DNA of 64,000 nt from Aquipuribacter sp. SD81 (GCF_037153975.1 NZ_JBBAYJ010000005.1:62001-126000); one strand, 5' to 3'; positions 41,843 to 51,107 are shown, numbered from the stretch's first letter. The notes: generated from the sequence alone by a model not told the origin. Numbers and translations: made by a program.

Positions 41843-41870
41843 AGCCCCGCCGCCGGTCGGCGACGGGGCT
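41843..41870. terminator. Bidirectional GC hairpin terminator
   Basis: AGCCCCG (41843-41849) pairs with CGGGGCT (41864-41870), and inner CGCC (41851-41854) with GGCG (41859-41862), with one C/A mismatch and a 4-nt loop. It sits between convergent stops at 41796 and 41888 and lacks a long U-tract, as is usual in high-GC genomes. Confidence 0.6.
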
Positions 41871-41887
41871 GTCGTGCGTCGGGTGCC

Positions 41888-42583
41888 TCAGCGGGTGCGG
41901 CTGCGGCTGGTCTCGCGGAAGCTGCCGAGCTGGGCGGAGGAGTACTCGCCGTCGGCGTTGTCGAAGACCATCGCCCCGATGCGGGAACCGGCCGCGACCT
42001 GTCCGGAGCGCCCGTTGAACGTGTACCGGTAGGAGTACGTGCCGGTCTCGTCGCGGTAGGTGCCGGAGTCCGTCGAGGAGTACGTGCTGCCGACGCCGTC
42101 CACCGTGATGTCGACGGCCGGGCTCGCCCCGACGCCGTCGTGGCCGAACACGTCGATGGTGCCGTCGATGTCGGCGCGCGAGAACTTCCGGTCCATCGTG
42201 AGCGTGAGCGTGCCGCCCTCGATCCACCGGATGTCGACGAGCTCGCAGCCGTTCTCGTCGGGCGCGGGCTCCTCGCCGTGGCCGCCGCCGGGCGGGAAGT
42301 CCGGCACGACGCCGTCGGGGCACGCCACGTCGTAGACCTCGCCCCACGCGGTCGCGCGGCCCTTCGAGGTCTCCGTCACCTGCATGTAGCCGAAGTGGAT
42401 GTTGCCCTGGACGCCGCCGGGCAGCGTGCCGACCTCGAGCCAGTCGAGCATGACGGAGCGGCCGGAGCTCTTGTAGAAGGACTGCTCGGCGGCCTGGGCG
42501 GGCCCCGACGTCGCGACGAGCGCGAGACCGGCGAGGGCGGCGACGGCGGCGGTGCCGAGGCGTCGGGACACGGAACGGGACAT
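41888..42583 (-). CDS. Secreted protein of unknown function
   Basis: 231 aa from ATG 42583 behind AGAGGAA. A classical signal peptide (SRSVSRRLGTAAVAALAGLA, cleavage after PAQA). The mature part has a beta-rich pattern: GNIHFGYMQVTETSKGRAT, GGTLTLTMDRKFSRAD, GVGSTYSSTDSGTYRDETG and a lone Cys pair (VACPD, NGCEL). No family recognised. Codirectional with the haloperoxidase-like gene upstream, 108 bp away. Confidence 0.65.
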   Translation of the reverse strand: MSRSVSRRLGTAAVAALAGLALVATSGPAQAAEQSFYKSSGRSVMLDWLEVGTLPGGVQGNIHFGYMQVTETSKGRATAWGEVYDVACPDGVVPDFPPGGGHGEEPAPDENGCELVDIRWIEGGTLTLTMDRKFSRADIDGTIDVFGHDGVGASPAVDITVDGVGSTYSSTDSGTYRDETGTYSYRYTFNGRSGQVAAGSRIGAMVFDNADGEYSSAQLGSFRETSRSRTR

Positions 42584-42690
42584 GACGGTTCCTCTCGGGT
42601 GGTGGTGCGACGGGTGGAGCGGGTGGGTCGGTCGGCCGGGGGTCCGGGACGGACGGGCCGGGGCGGGGCGGCGGGACGGACGGTGCGCCG

Positions 42691-44082
42691 TCAGCGGCGG
42701 GTCCGCAGCCGGCGGAGCACGAGCGCCCCGATCTCCTCGCCCTGGGCGAGACCCGCCTCGATGCCGCGGGGGTAGTGGATGCCGCCGAACAGGCGCGAGC
42801 CCGCGGCCTCGTCCGCGGCGTCGGTGAAGTCGGAGAACGACCGTGCCGGGTAGCCGCGCTCGGCGTGCGTGTCGTCGACGAACGCGAACGAGCCGAGCAG
42901 GTCGGTGAGCACCACCGCGGCCGCCGCGGAGGACACCGAGTGCCCGCTCGTGTGCTCGGGGAACTGCGGCGTGTTGACGAAGGACAGCCACGTGGGGTCG
43001 ACGTGGCGCTGGATGTACGTGACCGGGCGCAGCAGGTTGGTGCGGTACTTGACCGTCCAGCACGCGAGGAACGCGTCGTGCAGCGTGACGCCGAGGCGGA
43101 CGTAGGCCTCCAGCGCCTCGTCCAGGCGCAGGTCGAGCAGGCGCGACGTCTGCTCGACGAGCAGCATCCAGTGCCCGCTCGGCAGGCCCGTCGGCGTGCC
43201 GAGCGGCGGGGTGAACGAGCCGGGGTTGTCCGTCCAGAACCGGGCGATCGCCCGCTCCTCGTCGCCGTTGCGGCGCGACTGCTCGAGCACGGCGACGGCC
43301 TGGTGCCAGAACTCCGAGCCCGGCTCGGCGGAGAACGGCACGTGCGGCCCGGCCGCGACCTCGTCGGTGCTGCGCAGGACGAGCGGGCGGACGTCCTCGC
43401 AGTACGGCTCGATGGCCGGCCGGTAGTTCGGCGGCGTCGACTCCCAGTGCCACGGCAAGCCGCTCGGCGGCGTGTACGGCCGGGCGCTCGCCTCGGCGTG
43501 CCCGTCCGTCGCGGTCCACGCCAGCAGGCGGGCGGCCACGGCGGCGCCGTGCGCGAGGGAGTCCGCGGTCTCGCGGGGCCCCACGCCCGCGGCGCGGCGC
43601 GAGGCGACGACATCGGCGTGGACGGCGTCGAGGTGGCTGCGCGTGAGCGGGGAGCGGTGGGGCAGCAGGCCGAGGAGCAGCCCTTTCGCGGCGGCGGACA
43701 CCGCGAGCGGCCAGTCCAGGCGCGCTCGGCCGGGGGCCGTGACCACGCCCGCGACGCCGCGACCGTCGACGGCCGGAACGAGACCGGCGAGCTGCCCCGC
43801 GAGCGTGACGTGCCCCGGCATGCCGGCGACCGCGGCCTCGTACATCGCGAGCGCCGTGTGCGCGTACGCGCGAGCGGCGGTCGGCGGGGTGAGGTTCTCC
43901 AGCAGAACGGCCCGGTAGGCGGCCCGCACCCACGTGTGGGCGACGTCGGCGCCCAGCCGTGACGCCGGCGCGTGGCCGGTGCCGGCGTACGCCGGAGCCG
44001 TCCCGCCGAGCAGCACGGCCACCGAGGTGGCGGCTCCCGTCATCAGGACACGACGACGCGACGGTGCAGCAGACCCAGCCAT
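42691..44082 (-). CDS. Vanadium-dependent haloperoxidase/PAP2-type secreted protein
   Basis: 463 aa from ATG 44082. A Tat signal is visible (SRRRVLMTG). The acid-phosphatase-like core shows KYRTNLLRPVTYIQ with Lys and Arg ligands of the vanadate/phosphate, FPEHTSGHSVSSAAAA with the Ser-Gly-His, and GIHYPRGIEAGLAQG with the apical histidine. These residues fit vanadium-dependent haloperoxidase relatives, though activity as a phosphatase is not excluded. Probably exported folded with its cofactor. Confidence 0.82.
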   Translation of the reverse strand: MAGSAAPSRRRVLMTGAATSVAVLLGGTAPAYAGTGHAPASRLGADVAHTWVRAAYRAVLLENLTPPTAARAYAHTALAMYEAAVAGMPGHVTLAGQLAGLVPAVDGRGVAGVVTAPGRARLDWPLAVSAAAKGLLLGLLPHRSPLTRSHLDAVHADVVASRRAAGVGPRETADSLAHGAAVAARLLAWTATDGHAEASARPYTPPSGLPWHWESTPPNYRPAIEPYCEDVRPLVLRSTDEVAAGPHVPFSAEPGSEFWHQAVAVLEQSRRNGDEERAIARFWTDNPGSFTPPLGTPTGLPSGHWMLLVEQTSRLLDLRLDEALEAYVRLGVTLHDAFLACWTVKYRTNLLRPVTYIQRHVDPTWLSFVNTPQFPEHTSGHSVSSAAAAVVLTDLLGSFAFVDDTHAERGYPARSFSDFTDAADEAAGSRLFGGIHYPRGIEAGLAQGEEIGALVLRRLRTRR

Positions 44083-44217
44083 CCCAGGTCCCCACCCTTC
44101 TTCCCCCTGCGCCCGTCCTCGGGCGGCAGCTCATCTGACACCGCTCGGACGCGGCGGACGAGGGAGAGGACCCACCCGTTACCGACTCGTTATGAAGGCG
44201 TGGGAGAGGATCCCCGG

Positions 44218-45735
44218 ATGAGCCGTTCGTCCCCCCTCCTGCCCCCCACGAGCGCTCCGGTCCTGGAGCCCGCCGCCGTGGCCGACGCGTGCGCGTACGT
44301 CGACTCCTGGTGGGGCCTACGGCGGCGCCACCACCGCGTCCCGGCGGTGCAGGGGGCGGTCCTGCTGCGCGGCGAGCTGCTGCTCGAGTCCGCCCACGGC
44401 ACGGCCGACGCCGACGGCCGGGTGCCCCTCACGCCGACGCACCGGTTCCGCGTCGCCTCGCACTCCAAGACCTTCACCGCCGTCGCCGTCCTGCTCCTGC
44501 ACCAGCGGGGCGTGCTGTCGCTGGAGGACCCCGTCTCGCGGTGGCTGCCCGCGGTGGCCGGCGGTCCCGTCGCCGACCGGACGCTCGCGGAGCTGCTCAG
44601 CCACTCCGGCGGCGTGACGCGGGACTCCACCGACGGCGACTTCTGGCAGCTGGCCCGCGCGTTCCCCGACCTCGACGGCCTGCTCGCAGCCGTCGCCGCG
44701 CCCGCCGACGGCGCGCCGTCACCCGCCGTGCTGGGCCGCGCCGAGCGCCTCAAGTACTCCAACATCGGCTACGGCCTGCTCGGCGCCGTCGTCGCCGCGG
44801 CGTCCGGCGGCACCTACGAGGCCTTCGTGCGGCGCGAGCTCGTCGAGCCGCTCGGGCTGGCGCGCACCGCGCCGGACCTCGACCCGGCCGACCCCGCTCA
44901 CGCCGACGCCCTCGCGGAGGTCGTGACGGGCTGGAGCGCGCTCGCCTACGCCGACGAGCGCGTGCCCGTCGACCAGACCGGCACCGGGGCGCTCGCCGCC
45001 GCGACCGGGTTCGCGAGCACCGCCTCGGACCTGTGCCGCTGGGTCGCGGCGCACCACGACGGCGGGCCGGGACCGCTCGACGACGTGCACCGCCGTCTCA
45101 TGCACCGCACGTGGTGGCAGGACGAGGGCGCGCCGGAGGGGGCGCAGCGCGGTGGCTACGGCTACGGCTGGCAGGTGACGGAGGTCGGCGCGCGCCGCCT
45201 CGTCGGCCACGGCGGCGGCTGGCCCGGGCACATCACCCGCACGCTGTCGGACCCGGCCGCGGGGCTCGCGGTGTCGGTGTGCACCGACACCGTCGACGGT
45301 CCCGCGCTGGAGCTCGCGACGGGGGCGGTGCGCCTCGTCGACCTCGCGGCCGTGCCGCCGGCCGGTGCGCTCGAGCGGGCGGCCGGCGCCGACCTCGCGT
45401 CGTTCGCGGGCCGCTGGGCGAACCTGTGGGGCGTCCGGGACACCGTCGTGCTGGGCGGGCGCCTCGTGCTCCTCACGCCCGGGCCGGACCCCGTCGCGAC
45501 CGCCGCGGAGCTCGACGTCGTCGACGACCGCACGCTGCGGGTCGTGTCCGGCTCCGGCTACGACGCGATCGGCGAGACGTGGCGGTTCGAGCGCGGTGAC
45601 GACGGCCGCGTCGTCACCGTGCGCGGCTCCAGCGGCATGACGCTGTGGCCGGCCGACGGCTTCGCGGCCCGCCTGGGCGGGTCCGACGCGCGTGTCGGAC
45701 GGGGGACGTTGTGGCGAACACCTTCCGCGGGGTGA
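44218..45735 (+). CDS. Serine hydrolase with C-terminal lipocalin-like extension
   Basis: 505 aa from ATG 44218, with GAGAGGA just upstream. Class C beta-lactamase-like catalytic elements are SHSK in RVASHSKTFTAV, YSN in KYSNIGYGLLG and GHGGGWPGHIT. The last ~130 residues (SFAGRWANLWGVRDTVVLGG, DAIGETWRFERGDDGRV) look like the beta-barrel extension found in some serine-hydrolase peptidases. It could be a D-aminopeptidase or esterase. No signal peptide. Confidence 0.83.
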   Translation: MSRSSPLLPPTSAPVLEPAAVADACAYVDSWWGLRRRHHRVPAVQGAVLLRGELLLESAHGTADADGRVPLTPTHRFRVASHSKTFTAVAVLLLHQRGVLSLEDPVSRWLPAVAGGPVADRTLAELLSHSGGVTRDSTDGDFWQLARAFPDLDGLLAAVAAPADGAPSPAVLGRAERLKYSNIGYGLLGAVVAAASGGTYEAFVRRELVEPLGLARTAPDLDPADPAHADALAEVVTGWSALAYADERVPVDQTGTGALAAATGFASTASDLCRWVAAHHDGGPGPLDDVHRRLMHRTWWQDEGAPEGAQRGGYGYGWQVTEVGARRLVGHGGGWPGHITRTLSDPAAGLAVSVCTDTVDGPALELATGAVRLVDLAAVPPAGALERAAGADLASFAGRWANLWGVRDTVVLGGRLVLLTPGPDPVATAAELDVVDDRTLRVVSGSGYDAIGETWRFERGDDGRVVTVRGSSGMTLWPADGFAARLGGSDARVGRGTLWRTPSAG

Positions 45736-45805
45736 GAGCGGCTCGCTAGTCTCCGAGCGGCCCGCCGTCGCCGCGCCGGTGGCCTGAGCGAGGGGGAGCC
45801 GCCAC

Positions 45806-46306
45806 GTGACGACGTTCGTCGTGATCGGCGTGGTCGGCCTGCTCCTGCTCGTCCTCACGCTGCTGCTCGGCGACGTCGTCGAGGGGGTCGTCGAGGGGTT
45901 CGGGCCGGACTGGCTGTCCGGCACCGCGATCGCCGCCTTCCTCGCCGCCGTCGGCTTCGGCGGCGCCCTCGCGCTGCAGCTGGGGGCCTCGGAGGGCGTC
46001 GCGACGGCGAGCGGCATCGGGGCGGGCCTGGCCGCCGGTGTGCTCGCGGGGCTCCTCACGCGCTCGCTCGCCCGGGAGGGCGGCGCCGACTCCACGCCGA
46101 GCGCCGGTGCGCTGGTCGGCCAGGTCGGCACGGTCGTGTCCGACGTCCCGGCCGACGGCTACGGCACGGTCGCGCTGACGGTCGCCGGTCACCCGACACG
46201 GCTCAACGCCCGCGCCGGCGCGCCGCTCGCCGCCGGCAGCCAGGTCCGCGTCACGACCGTCCTGTCCTCCTCGGCCGTCCAGGTCGAGCCCGTCACACCC
46301 GCCTGA
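45806..46306 (+). CDS. NfeD-like membrane protein
   Basis: 166 aa from GTG 45806. Three hydrophobic segments (first at about 4-22) are followed by a soluble C-terminal OB-fold-like domain (GALVGQVGTVVSDVPADG, TRLNARAGAPLAAGSQVRV), the NfeD arrangement. It directly precedes a flotillin gene, and NfeD-flotillin pairs organise membrane microdomains and fluidity in bacteria (YuaF/YuaG). Confidence 0.78.
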   Translation: MTTFVVIGVVGLLLLVLTLLLGDVVEGVVEGFGPDWLSGTAIAAFLAAVGFGGALALQLGASEGVATASGIGAGLAAGVLAGLLTRSLAREGGADSTPSAGALVGQVGTVVSDVPADGYGTVALTVAGHPTRLNARAGAPLAAGSQVRVTTVLSSSAVQVEPVTPA

Positions 46307-46380
46307 GCCCGGGCACCCGTCGCAGCCGCCGCACCCACCAGCCGCACCTCCCAGTCGCACCCTGAATCAGGAGCCGTCCC

Positions 46381-47913
46381 ATGCCCGGAGCCGACCTCGA
46401 CCTCGGCACGCTCGTGCCCGTCACCGGCCTCGTCGTCCTCGTCGTCCTCGTCGTCGTGGTCGTCGTGCGCCGCTACAAGGTCGCCGGGCCCGACCAGGCC
46501 TTCATCGTCACCGGTCGCCGTGGCAGCGGCGCGAAGGTGCCGGGGCAGGCGGACACCTCGGGGCAGAAGGTCGTGCTCGGCGGCGGCGTGTTCGTGCTGC
46601 CGCTCGTGCAGAAGCTCCACGTGCTCGACATGAGCAGCCGCCGCATCCCGGTGCAGATCCGCAGCGCCGTGTCCGGGCAGGGCATCAAGCTCAACGTCGA
46701 GGGCGTCGCGATCGTCAAGGTCGGCGGCAACGAGGACTCGATCCGCGCGGCCGCGCAGCGGTTCCTGTCCCAGCAGGAGGACATCACCCCGTACACGCAG
46801 GAGGTGCTCGCCGGTGCGCTCCGCTCGATCGTCGGTGCCCTCAGCGTCGAGCAGATCATCCGCGACCGCGCCGCCTTCGCCCAGCGCGTCGCCGACGAGT
46901 CCGAGAACTCCCTGACCGGTCAGGGTCTCGTGCTCGACACCTTCCAGATCCAGGACATCAGCGACGACGGCACCTACCTCGCCGACCTCGGCCGCCCCGA
47001 GGCCGCACGCGTCGGGCAGACGGCGGCGGTCGCCGAGGCGAACGCCCGGCAGGAGGCCGAGCAGGCCCGCATCCGCGCCGAGGAGCAGATCGCGATCTCC
47101 AACCGCGCGCTCAACCTCAAGCAGGCGGAGATCAAGGCGGAGATCGACGCCGCCGGCGCCCAGGCCGCCGCGGCCGGGCCGCTCGCCCAGGCCGACCGCG
47201 ACCAGGCGATCCTGCTCGAGCAGGAGAAGGTCGCCGTCCGGCAGGCCGCCCTCACCGAGCGCCAGCTCGACACGCAGGTCCGCAAGCCCGCCGACGCCGA
47301 GCGCTACCGCGTCGAGCAGGAGGCCGAGGGCCGCCGCAACGCCGACATCGCGACCGCCGAGGCGCGCAAGGCCGCCGCGATCGCCGCCGCGCAGGCCAAG
47401 GCGGAGGAGACCCGGCTGTCCGGCGTCGCGGAGCAGGGCCGCCGCGAGGCGCTCGCGCAGGCCGACGCCGTCGAGGGCGCCAAGCGCGGTGAGGCCGAGA
47501 AGGCCCGCCGCGTCGCCATCGCCGACGCCGTGCGCATCGAGGGCGAGTCCGACGCCGCCGCCGTGCTCGCGCGCGGGTCGGCCGAGGCCGAGGCGATGGA
47601 GCGCCGCGCCGCCGCCTTCAGCCACTACAACGACGCGGCCGTGCTCGAGCTGCTCGTGCAGGTGCTGCCGCGGGTCGCGCGCGAGCTCGCGCAGCCGATC
47701 TCCGCGATCGACAAGCTGACCGTCATCTCCACCGACGGCGCGGGCGCCATCCCCCGCCAGGTGACCGACAACCTCGTGCAGACCATGGAGCTGCTCAAGG
47801 GCACGACCGGCATCGACCTGCAAGACATGATGAGCCGCGCCGCGAAGGGCCGGGACGGTTCCTCCGCCGTCACCCCAGCGCCGGCACAGGCTCCGGCGAG
47901 CGCGGGGGAGTAG
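46381..47913 (+). CDS. Flotillin-like SPFH domain protein
   Basis: 510 aa from ATG 46381. One N-terminal membrane helix (about 13-30), an SPFH domain (VAGPDQAFIVTGRRGSG, GGGVFVLPLVQKLHVLDMSS, NEDSIRAAAQRFLSQQ), then a long EA-rich coiled coil with many Glu-Ala repeats (about 215-420) and a C-terminal VLELLVQVLPRVARELAQPI. Forms oligomeric scaffolds in the membrane together with the NfeD-like partner upstream. Confidence 0.9.
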   Translation: MPGADLDLGTLVPVTGLVVLVVLVVVVVVRRYKVAGPDQAFIVTGRRGSGAKVPGQADTSGQKVVLGGGVFVLPLVQKLHVLDMSSRRIPVQIRSAVSGQGIKLNVEGVAIVKVGGNEDSIRAAAQRFLSQQEDITPYTQEVLAGALRSIVGALSVEQIIRDRAAFAQRVADESENSLTGQGLVLDTFQIQDISDDGTYLADLGRPEAARVGQTAAVAEANARQEAEQARIRAEEQIAISNRALNLKQAEIKAEIDAAGAQAAAAGPLAQADRDQAILLEQEKVAVRQAALTERQLDTQVRKPADAERYRVEQEAEGRRNADIATAEARKAAAIAAAQAKAEETRLSGVAEQGRREALAQADAVEGAKRGEAEKARRVAIADAVRIEGESDAAAVLARGSAEAEAMERRAAAFSHYNDAAVLELLVQVLPRVARELAQPISAIDKLTVISTDGAGAIPRQVTDNLVQTMELLKGTTGIDLQDMMSRAAKGRDGSSAVTPAPAQAPASAGE

Positions 47914-47996
47914 CGCCGGCTCGGCCCGCGTGCGCTCGCGTCGCGGCGGGTGGCCGGGGCGCGGTACGTGGTGATCCTCGCCGCGTTCGTGCTACA

Positions 47997-48014
47997 CGAC
48001 GGCTACAGTCGTCG
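47997..48014. promoter_or_regulatory. Inverted repeat over the vapBC promoter
   Basis: CGACG (47997-48001) and CGTCG (48010-48014) flank GCTACAGT, which contains a -10-like TACAGT at 48004-48009. The ATG at 48016 follows 6 bp after that box, so the mRNA may be leaderless and the antitoxin would repress by binding over the -10. Confidence 0.45.
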
Positions 48015-48015
48015 C

Positions 48016-48276
48016 ATGTCCGAGGTGGCGGCGCGCGAGCTGAGGAACAACACCGCCGACCTGCTGCGCCGGGTGCAGGAGGGGCAGCGCGTGACGATCA
48101 CCTCGCGCGGTCGCGCGGTCGCTGAGCTCGTCCCGGTCCGCGCGGCTGCACGACGACCGCTGCCTCGCGCCGAGCTGGTCCGCAGGCTCGCCCGGTCGCA
48201 GGCGGACCCGGACCTGCGCCGGGACCTCGCCGAGCTCGCCGGCGACACGACCGACGACCTCGGCGACGTCGTCTGA
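48016..48276 (+). CDS. VapB/Phd-type antitoxin
   Basis: 86 aa from ATG 48016. SEVAARELRNNTADLLRRVQ and RVTITSRGRAVAELVPV are the Phd/YefM-like DNA-binding part; the C-terminal half (AELVRRLARSQADPDLRRDL) would bind the toxin. The stop shares one base with the toxin ATG. Confidence 0.86.
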   Translation: MSEVAARELRNNTADLLRRVQEGQRVTITSRGRAVAELVPVRAAARRPLPRAELVRRLARSQADPDLRRDLAELAGDTTDDLGDVV

Positions 48277-48677
48277 TGGTCGCACCGGAGGGCCTCCTCG
48301 ACACCAGCGTCCTCATCGCCTCGGAGACCGGGCGTTCCCTCGCGGTCGACCGGCTCCCGCTGGTCCTCTGGCTGAACCCCGTGACGCTCGCCGAGCTGCA
48401 GGCCGGCGTCCTGGCTGCGCGGGACGTCGACACCCGGGCCCGCCGGCTCGCCACCCTCGACTCGGTGGCCGACGTCGAGGTGCTGCCGATCGACGCGGCC
48501 GTCGCGGCCGAGTGGGCGCGGCTCCGGGTGCACCTGGCCGAGCGGGGCCGGCGTGTCAACGTCAACGACCTGTGGATCGCGGCGACCGCCGTGGCGAACA
48601 GCATGCCCGTCGTCACGCAGGACGGCGACTTCGACCCCCTCGAGGGGGTCCGCGGCCTCGAGGTCGTCACGGTCTGA
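48276..48677 (+). CDS. VapC-type PIN domain ribonuclease toxin
   Basis: 133 aa from ATG 48276 (TGATG junction). PIN acidic residues are intact: LLDTSVLIA near the start, TLAELQAG in the middle, and NVNDLWIAATAVANSMPVVT followed by DGDFD at the end. PIN toxins of this type cut tRNA or rRNA. Complete and probably active. Confidence 0.9.
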   Translation: MVAPEGLLDTSVLIASETGRSLAVDRLPLVLWLNPVTLAELQAGVLAARDVDTRARRLATLDSVADVEVLPIDAAVAAEWARLRVHLAERGRRVNVNDLWIAATAVANSMPVVTQDGDFDPLEGVRGLEVVTV

Positions 48678-48730
48678 CGGCTCGCGCGACACCGCCCCGC
48701 ACCCGGTCCGCCGCCACTACGCTCCGTGAC

Positions 48731-49810
48731 GTGAGCCGGCCTCCCCTGCGCGTGCTCGTGGTCGGCGGCGGCGTCGCCGGGCTGCTGCACGCCCAGCTGG
48801 TCCTCGACCGGTCCGAGACGGACGGGCGCGAGGTCGACCTCGTGTGGGCGGTGCTCCGCGACGGCTCTGCCACCGCGTCGCGCTCCGGCGGGCTCGCGCT
48901 GCGCTACGCCTCGCCCGACCCGCGGGCGGTGGGGTGGTCGGCGGCCTCGCCCGCGGTGGGTCTGCGCCTCGCCGACCGGCACCCGGTCGTGGCCGCGCAC
49001 CTCGGCACCACCCGGGCGCTGCTCGTGTCCGACCGTGCGCCCCTCGCCGGGTACGCCGGCGACGTGGTCCGGCCTGCCGACAGCGGACTGGCCCACGCCC
49101 ACGGCCTGCTCGCCGAGCCGGGGCCGCTGTGGCACACGTGCGGGCTGCTGCCGCGGTGGGCGGAGCAGCTCGCGGCCGACCCTCGGGTGCGCCGCGTGAC
49201 GCTGGCCGAGCCGCTCGCCTCGACCGCCGACCTCGTCGACCTCCACACCGACTCGGACGCCGACGTCACCCTCGCCTGCCTCGGCCTCGGCGCGCACACG
49301 CTCGGCGACCGCTCCCTCGCCGCGCGGCTCGGGGTGCTGCTCACCGGCCCGCTGCCCCCGGGGCTGCACGCCGAGCACGCCGTCATCGACGACGACGACG
49401 AGGAGCACCCGAGCTACACCGTCCCGCACGCGACCGCGGGCAAGGCGCACCTGCACGTCGGCGGCACGTACCTGCCGGTCGACGACCCCGCGGCGTGGGA
49501 CGAGCCGTCGCTGCTCGCCGCGCGCGCCCGCGCCACCGCGCCGCGGGTCCTCGCCGCGGCGAAGGAGCGTTTCCCTGCCCTCGCCGAGTGGCGACCCGAC
49601 GGCGCCGGGGCGTGGTGGGGGCTGCGCCCGGTGCGCCCGGAGGTGGCGCTGGGCCGGCTCGAGGAGCGCGCCGGCGGGCACGGCGGCACGGTCGTGGTGG
49701 CCCACGGCTGGGGCGGGTCCGGCTGGACGATCGGTCCCGCCGCCGCCGACGAGGTTGCGGCGGCAGTGGTCGAGGACCGCCTCGACGAGCTGCCCGTGTG
49801 GGAGCGCTGA
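48731..49810 (+). CDS. FAD-dependent oxidoreductase, D-amino-acid-oxidase-like
   Basis: 359 aa from GTG 48731. LRVLVVGGGVAGLLHAQLVL is the FAD-binding loop; THTCGLLPRWAEQL-type and the late ARGHGGTVVVAHGWGGSGWT with a GWTIGPA end match the DAO/thiamine-oxidase superfamily. Several active-site residues of true D-amino-acid oxidases are not evident, so the substrate is unknown. No membrane segment. Confidence 0.75.
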   Translation: MSRPPLRVLVVGGGVAGLLHAQLVLDRSETDGREVDLVWAVLRDGSATASRSGGLALRYASPDPRAVGWSAASPAVGLRLADRHPVVAAHLGTTRALLVSDRAPLAGYAGDVVRPADSGLAHAHGLLAEPGPLWHTCGLLPRWAEQLAADPRVRRVTLAEPLASTADLVDLHTDSDADVTLACLGLGAHTLGDRSLAARLGVLLTGPLPPGLHAEHAVIDDDDEEHPSYTVPHATAGKAHLHVGGTYLPVDDPAAWDEPSLLAARARATAPRVLAAAKERFPALAEWRPDGAGAWWGLRPVRPEVALGRLEERAGGHGGTVVVAHGWGGSGWTIGPAAADEVAAAVVEDRLDELPVWER

Positions 49811-49832
49811 AGCCACGACCTACCCTGCTCGG

Positions 49833-50207
49833 GTGCGCAACGCCCTCGACCCGCGGCCCCGTCCCACCACGGCCGCGCTGGCCGCCGCCTCCCTCGTGCT
49901 CGGCTTCGCGGTCGCGGAGGCGACCGGTGTGCGTGCGGCCGGAGGGGTCGTGCTGCTCGTGGGCGGCGGCCTCGCCGCGGTCCGCTGGTGGCGGCGCAGC
50001 GGTCCGGTCACGGCCGTCGGGCTGACGGCGGTGTACCTCGGCGCCTTCGCCGGCTCCCACGTCCTGGCGCGTGGCGTCGGTGCGTGGCCGGCGGTCGCGA
50101 CCGCCGCGGCTGTGGCCGGCGGCGCGGCCTACGTCGCCTCCGACCGGCGTCCCCCGCGGCCCGGGGCCGTGGCGGCGGTCCGGACGGACCGGGTCGGGAC
50201 CCGCTGA
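49833..50207 (+). CDS. Small membrane protein
   Basis: 124 aa from GTG 49833. Four hydrophobic segments dominate (LAAASLVLGFAVAEATG, GGVVLLVGGGLAAV, AVGLTAVYLGAFAGSHV and GVGAWPAVATAAAVAGGAA), ending in an Arg-rich tail. No family recognised. Its stop overlaps the probable CTG start of the next gene. Confidence 0.6.
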   Translation: MRNALDPRPRPTTAALAAASLVLGFAVAEATGVRAAGGVVLLVGGGLAAVRWWRRSGPVTAVGLTAVYLGAFAGSHVLARGVGAWPAVATAAAVAGGAAYVASDRRPPRPGAVAAVRTDRVGTR

Positions 50208-51082
50208 GCCGCCGGGGCCGGTCCGGGGCGACCGCCGGCGGGTCGGGGGTCACCGCCGTCCCGGTCGACGGCGGCCTCGCGTCGCTGGTCGACGAGCCGC
50301 GCGGCGGCACCGGCTGGACCCTCCTCGTCGACGGCGTGCCGCAGTCCCACGTCGACCTCGCGGACCCCACCGTGCTCGTCTTCGAGTACGTCCGGTGGGT
50401 CGGCGCGCTCGTCGACGCCCTGCGCCCGGCCGGCGAGCCGCTGCACACCGTCCACGCCGGCGGCGGCGCGGCGACGCTCGCCCGCTACGTCGCCGCGGTC
50501 CGGCCGGGGTCGCGACAGGTCGTGCTCGACCCCGACGGCCCCCTGCTCGCGCTCGTGCGGGAGCACCTCGGGCTGCGTTCCACCTCGCACCTGAAGGTGC
50601 GGGCGGAGGACGGCCGTGACGGGCTCGCCGGCCTGCGGGCCGGCGGGTACTCCCTGCTCGTCCGGGACGCCTTCGCCGACGCCGAGGTGCCGCACCGGCT
50701 GCGCACCCGGCAGTGGGTCGAGGCGGCCGCCCGGGTGCTCGCCGCCGACGGCGTGATCGTGCACAACCTCTCCGACGCCCACGACCTCGCGCGCAGCCGC
50801 GCCGAGGTCGCGACGCTGCGGACGGCGCTCCCGCACGTCGTGGCCGTCGTGGAGCCGGCCGTCCTGCGCGGCCGGCGCACCGGCAACGTCCTCCTCGTCG
50901 CCTCCGGTCGGCCGCTGCAGGACGTGGTCACCGGGCCGTGGGCGCGAGCCCTGCACGGGGACGCGGCCGCCCCCGTCCGGCTGCTCGACGAGGACGCCGT
51001 CCGGGACCGGCTCGGGGGCGGGGACGTGCTCGACGACGACCGTCCGGGCCCGCCGCCCGCCCCGAGGCCCTCGTGGCGCTGA
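50204..51082 (+). CDS. Spermidine-synthase-like methyltransferase-fold protein, probable CTG start
   Basis: About 292 aa. In frame there is no ATG, GTG or TTG between the upstream gene and residue GVPQSH, which lies inside the conserved N-terminus (GTGWTLLVDGVPQSHVDLADP). The best candidate is CTG at 50204, placed as CTGA over the preceding stop exactly as GTGA is elsewhere in this window. The core GGGAATLARYVAAVRPG, VVLDPDGPLLAL and SLLVRDAFADAEVPHRL fits spermidine-synthase-like proteins that may not bind polyamines. Confidence 0.68.
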   Translation: MSRRGRSGATAGGSGVTAVPVDGGLASLVDEPRGGTGWTLLVDGVPQSHVDLADPTVLVFEYVRWVGALVDALRPAGEPLHTVHAGGGAATLARYVAAVRPGSRQVVLDPDGPLLALVREHLGLRSTSHLKVRAEDGRDGLAGLRAGGYSLLVRDAFADAEVPHRLRTRQWVEAAARVLAADGVIVHNLSDAHDLARSRAEVATLRTALPHVVAVVEPAVLRGRRTGNVLLVASGRPLQDVVTGPWARALHGDAAAPVRLLDEDAVRDRLGGGDVLDDDRPGPPPAPRPSWR

Positions 51083-51107
51083 CCCGTCCGGTCCTACGAT
51101 CCGGCGC

